Source of the DNA: Centropus unirufus
Lineage: Eukaryota; Chordata; Aves; Cuculiformes; Centropidae
DNA length: 64,000 nt
Assembly (NCBI GenBank): GCA_013397695.1
Contig: VYZI01000170.1
Location: forward strand, 907,014-971,013
Reading direction: 5' to 3'
Shown here one piece after another: positions 60,849-64,000 of the stretch. The notes beneath the pieces were generated by a model. The model had not been told where the DNA came from. It worked only from the letters and a program-made list of their open reading frames with translations, and made no database searches. Within the stretch, counting starts at the first letter, position 1. Each line of letters starts with the position of its first letter. A program made the translations under genes and the position numbers.

Positions 60849-63800
60849 CAGACTAAATCTTGTGCAGAATTAGAGCGAAAGCTCTGGTGCCCGTTGGAGC
60901 GGGCGCTTGGCAGCGTGGCGGGTGGTGCTGGTTGTAGGACAGCGTGTTTCTGCCGCGCGGAAGCCAGGCTGGCCGTGGCCTTTTGGGTGACGCGGTCCTC
61001 ATCTTGGGGTTATCTTGGTCGCGCTGTAGGTGTGTGTACAGCACGGGAGCGTGAGCTCGGGATCTGGGTCCCTGGTTTATCAGGTCGTGTTTCGGCATTT
61101 ACCTGGGTGCACGATAATGGGAATGGGGTCAGTTATCCTGGCCTTCCAGTGGGGGGTGAAGCAATGCTGGATGCTTTTATTCGAAGGCTTTGGTTAAATA
61201 CTGTGCTCTGTAGTTGGTTTTTAATTTATCGTGGCATCACTGAGGGCACGCCTGCAGTCAGGAACAGCACTTTGACCAAAGCAGTGCCATTCTCTAGGTG
61301 AAAAATGGGAAAGAGGACCTTTACACGGAATCTGCCTCCTCTCCCGGAGGACGGTGTGTTCGGTTGGGGTTGATTTGCTCCCCAGACCCCAGGAGCGATT
61401 CGGGCCCCGTGTTCCTCTCCCTGGGTGAATGGTGTGAGCTGGTCCTGCGTGGGACAGAGCCCAGCACCCAGGGCTGTGCGGGCAGCCCCGACCAACTCAG
61501 CCTCTTTAACCCCAGGAGAGTGCTTTGCAAGGCCCAGGGGCTCGGGAAAATCCAGCCCTGGTGTGATTTTCAGTTGGCAAATCAACCTCGATTTTATCTC
61601 CGCCATCCCAAGGTAGTGTCAGCAGCCTTTAAATTTCTTTCCAGCTCAGAACTGAAAACTACTCTCCCGCCTAAAAGGGTATGAAAAATAGTCGGTAGTT
61701 CCTCTAGTTAATAAAGAAATAAGCAAGCAATTCAAAAAATGTAATCGGTTGGTGCACGCAGCTGAGTGTTTACATTGTTCTCATTGCTCGGAGATAAGAA
61801 TGAGGCCCGGATGGCAATGACATTGAAAATCGTTTCTTTACTGCTGCTTTGGTGATAGTGCTCGTGCAGATAAGGAGCTGTTGAGAACTGCTGGGGCAAG
61901 GCTGAGGAGGCTCGGGCTGGAGGCTCGGGGCTCCCGGGGTGCAGCGTTCTGCAGCCTCACTGTGTCAGCAGGGAGTGCAACTCGTGTTTGCAGCGTTAGA
62001 TTAGGCGTAGGAGCAAAATGATTAATCTTATCAAAAGGCTAGTCAAAATAGTCAAATTCTGAGCTGTTTCTCCCAACCTTGGACCTGTTACACACGTTTC
62101 TTCCCTTGCAGCTGGATGTCAATAGCCTTTCTGTAGAGGTTTTTGGAGCCATTTGCGAGTGTTCTGCTTCTGTGACCTGTCACCAGGGAATGCCTTAGAG
62201 TTCTGTCCATAAAACCCTTGTATTCTGCATTTCCCATGCACTTTCCATCGGGGTAGATTTTTCAAAAGGTGGGATTTGCCTCCCCTCACAGCCCCTGGGG
62301 TTTCTTGTGTTGCTGTTCGTTGTCCAGCTGTTCCCCAAGTCCCCTTCTCGCTGTGCACATGAAACTGGCTGCGGGTCCTAATTTAATGTGCATTTTTAAA
62401 AGAATTCACCTTTCAGCAGAAGGGTGCTAGGGCTGGGCAGCGTGGGACTGGGGCCGATTGTCCTCAGCCTTCATGTGCTGGTCCAGTTATCAGCAGCAGA
62501 CCGGGAAGGGCTGATAATTCCATTGCTGAAGGTGTTTGGATCCTTGGAATCTCACTAAAGGGTTTTTTTTGTTTAATAATGTAAGAGGGAGGTGTCATAT
62601 TTACAAAACAAAATTAGAGGGTTGGTAGGTTGAGTGCATGGGAGAGGAGCGTGCACTGTGTGTTGTGGTGTGGGGGTTTTCTTCACAGTAAAGATAGGAG
62701 AAAGCGGGAAAAGGGAAAACCAACTGTTTTCTTCAGTGATGAACACCCGTGCTGGAGGAACATCTCAGAAGAGCGAGTAATGGTCTCCCGCCTCTTTCTG
62801 CTGGCGTGTTCATCGCGGGTGGAGGGGCTGGGGGTTGGATATCACCCATACCTGGTGCCCCGGGAAGCGTGGGGTGGTGTGGGCATGGCCCTCCGTGAGT
62901 GGGCAACGTGAGCAGCAGTGGATGGGGACCACAAACATCACCACACCCAGCTTCAGCGGGGTTTGAACCTTGAGCCCGGTTTGAAAACTTGTGGTCAATG
63001 ATTAACACAGACATGGCTTTAGTTAAACAGCTCGATTTCCACAGAGCTCATTGCTGTAGCTGCATCTTCTTGTCTGGAAATGATAAACACAAACAAATAA
63101 ATCAGATTATGTATAGATAGTATGTACAGTATTTGGGGACAGTACGTGGGAATGCGGCTCAGTGCCCTTAAACAAATTAACACCTTCCTTCCCAAAACAA
63201 AATTTAATTAACGTGTTTCCCGATTTGGAACCCTGAAAATTCAGGGTTTTTTTTTCCTTTCTTATCTATACTTCTTCACTTTTTCTTTTATTTGAATAAG
63301 AATCAGCGTTTAGAATTAGTTTTATTCTTGTATTTAACAACCTTTCTGCAAATAAGTGGAAGGTAACCTTTTAATGATGACATTATCTGAATGAAACTTC
63401 CGAACCTCCTCCTTAGGGAGTGCCTGCCTGTCTTTTACTGCTTCGTAGGTAAAAGGTTTATATTAAACCTCAAGCCTCTTTGTTGTGGCTCTGGCAGGAG
63501 TCCTTCTGCGCTCCAACCCGCCCTGTCCTCCGTGTTTGAGGCGGGCAGTTCTGTTTTACACGACCAGGGGCTGGTCGGGCCTGGCAGCTCTCCACACCGT
63601 CGGTAAATATCGCCCTTATCTGATACAGCCAGGCTTGAGCAGATACGCCAGCACCCAGATTAGATTGCTGGCTACTGCTTTATTAATCAATGTGATAAGG
63701 TATTTTTAGGTTTGTAAGTCACATCATCTGTTTTCTTTCTCATATTACATTTTCTGGGGTGCTGGTGCAGAATATGAGCCCTGTTTAAAAAATAAAGGCG

Positions 63801-64000
63801 AATGAGAAGTCTTGGGGCAGTATCTTCGGTGTTGCTGTAGTTTCTGTGACGTCGGTGAATGCTTCCTTACAAGTGGTTTGGTCTGAAATGTTGAATAAAG
63901 AGTTTAATTTTTGTATCTGAATTAGCTGTCTTCCAAACTCTGCCTGGAAAGACCCCTCTCTGCTTCAAACCGTTTTAATGATATGAAGCTCTCGGGTTAT

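Larger units (their letters stand above)
31677..64000 (+). other. NR3C1: NR3C1 intron 2, continuing past the window
   Basis: More than 32 kb follow exon 2 with no sequence matching the next exon, which should encode the first zinc finger with the CLVCSDEASG and CGSCKVFFKR motifs. Intron 2 is also very long in mammals. Contents: CR1 fragments (37285-37562, 38513-38628, 42428-42880, 51006-51108), a CpG-rich block (34180-34640), microsatellites, homopolymer runs, two short tandem duplications and a minisatellite (60293-60848). Between these, for example 31700-34180, 42900-51000, 51110-54960 and 61100-64000, I recognise no gene, RNA or transposon. The purine-rich stretch 55600-56300 looks repeat-derived but is unidentified. 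Confidence 0.85.

Noticed and set aside
60016..60873. Open frames of 145 to 193 codons with MEEHPTAGDG-like repeats
   Set aside because: Translation of the 34-bp minisatellite in several frames on both strands; a repetitive artefact.
31688..64000. Search for NR3C1 exon 3 (first zinc finger)
   Set aside because: No open frame contains the expected CLVCSDEASG or CGSCKVFFKR signature; the exon most likely lies beyond the window.

Overview
The window is avian nuclear DNA. It carries the 5' end of the glucocorticoid receptor gene (NR3C1) on the + strand. A bird is indicated by the many 5'-truncated CR1 LINE copies, with 3' ends of the ATTCTATG octamer type, and by a receptor N-terminal exon that is clearly orthologous to, but diverged from, the mammalian one. 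The species cannot be told from the sequence alone.

Layout. Positions 1 to about 27360 are upstream intergenic DNA with no protein-coding gene I can support. They hold CR1 copies (8930-9630, 14178-14335, 16803-16870, 22883-23055), an old reverse-transcriptase-bearing CR1/L3-like relic (17190-18115), a possible ancient MIR-like SINE relic near 15170-15345, and short simple repeats. A GC-rich minisatellite of alternating 20- and 28-bp units (27363-27900) leads directly into a CpG island (about 27900-28860). The island looks like the main TATA-less NR3C1 promoter: tandem GC boxes, a purine tract, a YY1-type CCAT core, a 14-bp homeodomain-type palindrome and a strong splice donor at 28295 that ends a probable untranslated exon 1. 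Intron 1 (28295-30487) begins with a second GC-rich minisatellite.

Exon 2 (30488-31676) contains the start codon and 391 codons plus 2 nt of the receptor's N-terminal transactivation domain. Conserved are the A, B and C1-C3 start methionines, the AF-1 core with three Ser-Pro phosphosites, and two SUMO sites. The D1 internal start is Val instead of Met. From 31677 to the window end is intron 2 (more than 32 kb). The exon for the first zinc finger was not seen. The intron holds more CR1 pieces, a CpG-rich block (34180-34640), a 17-copy minisatellite of about 34 bp (60293-60848) and small tandem duplications.

One gene dominates the window. The points of interest concern its 5' regulation: two short uORFs, one overlapping the receptor AUG; minisatellites on both sides of the promoter; an embedded palindrome; a weak exon-2 donor before a very long intron; and an altered set of internal translation starts. 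I found no convincing new multi-gene system. All long open frames outside exon 2 are explained by GC-rich tandem repeats or transposon relics.
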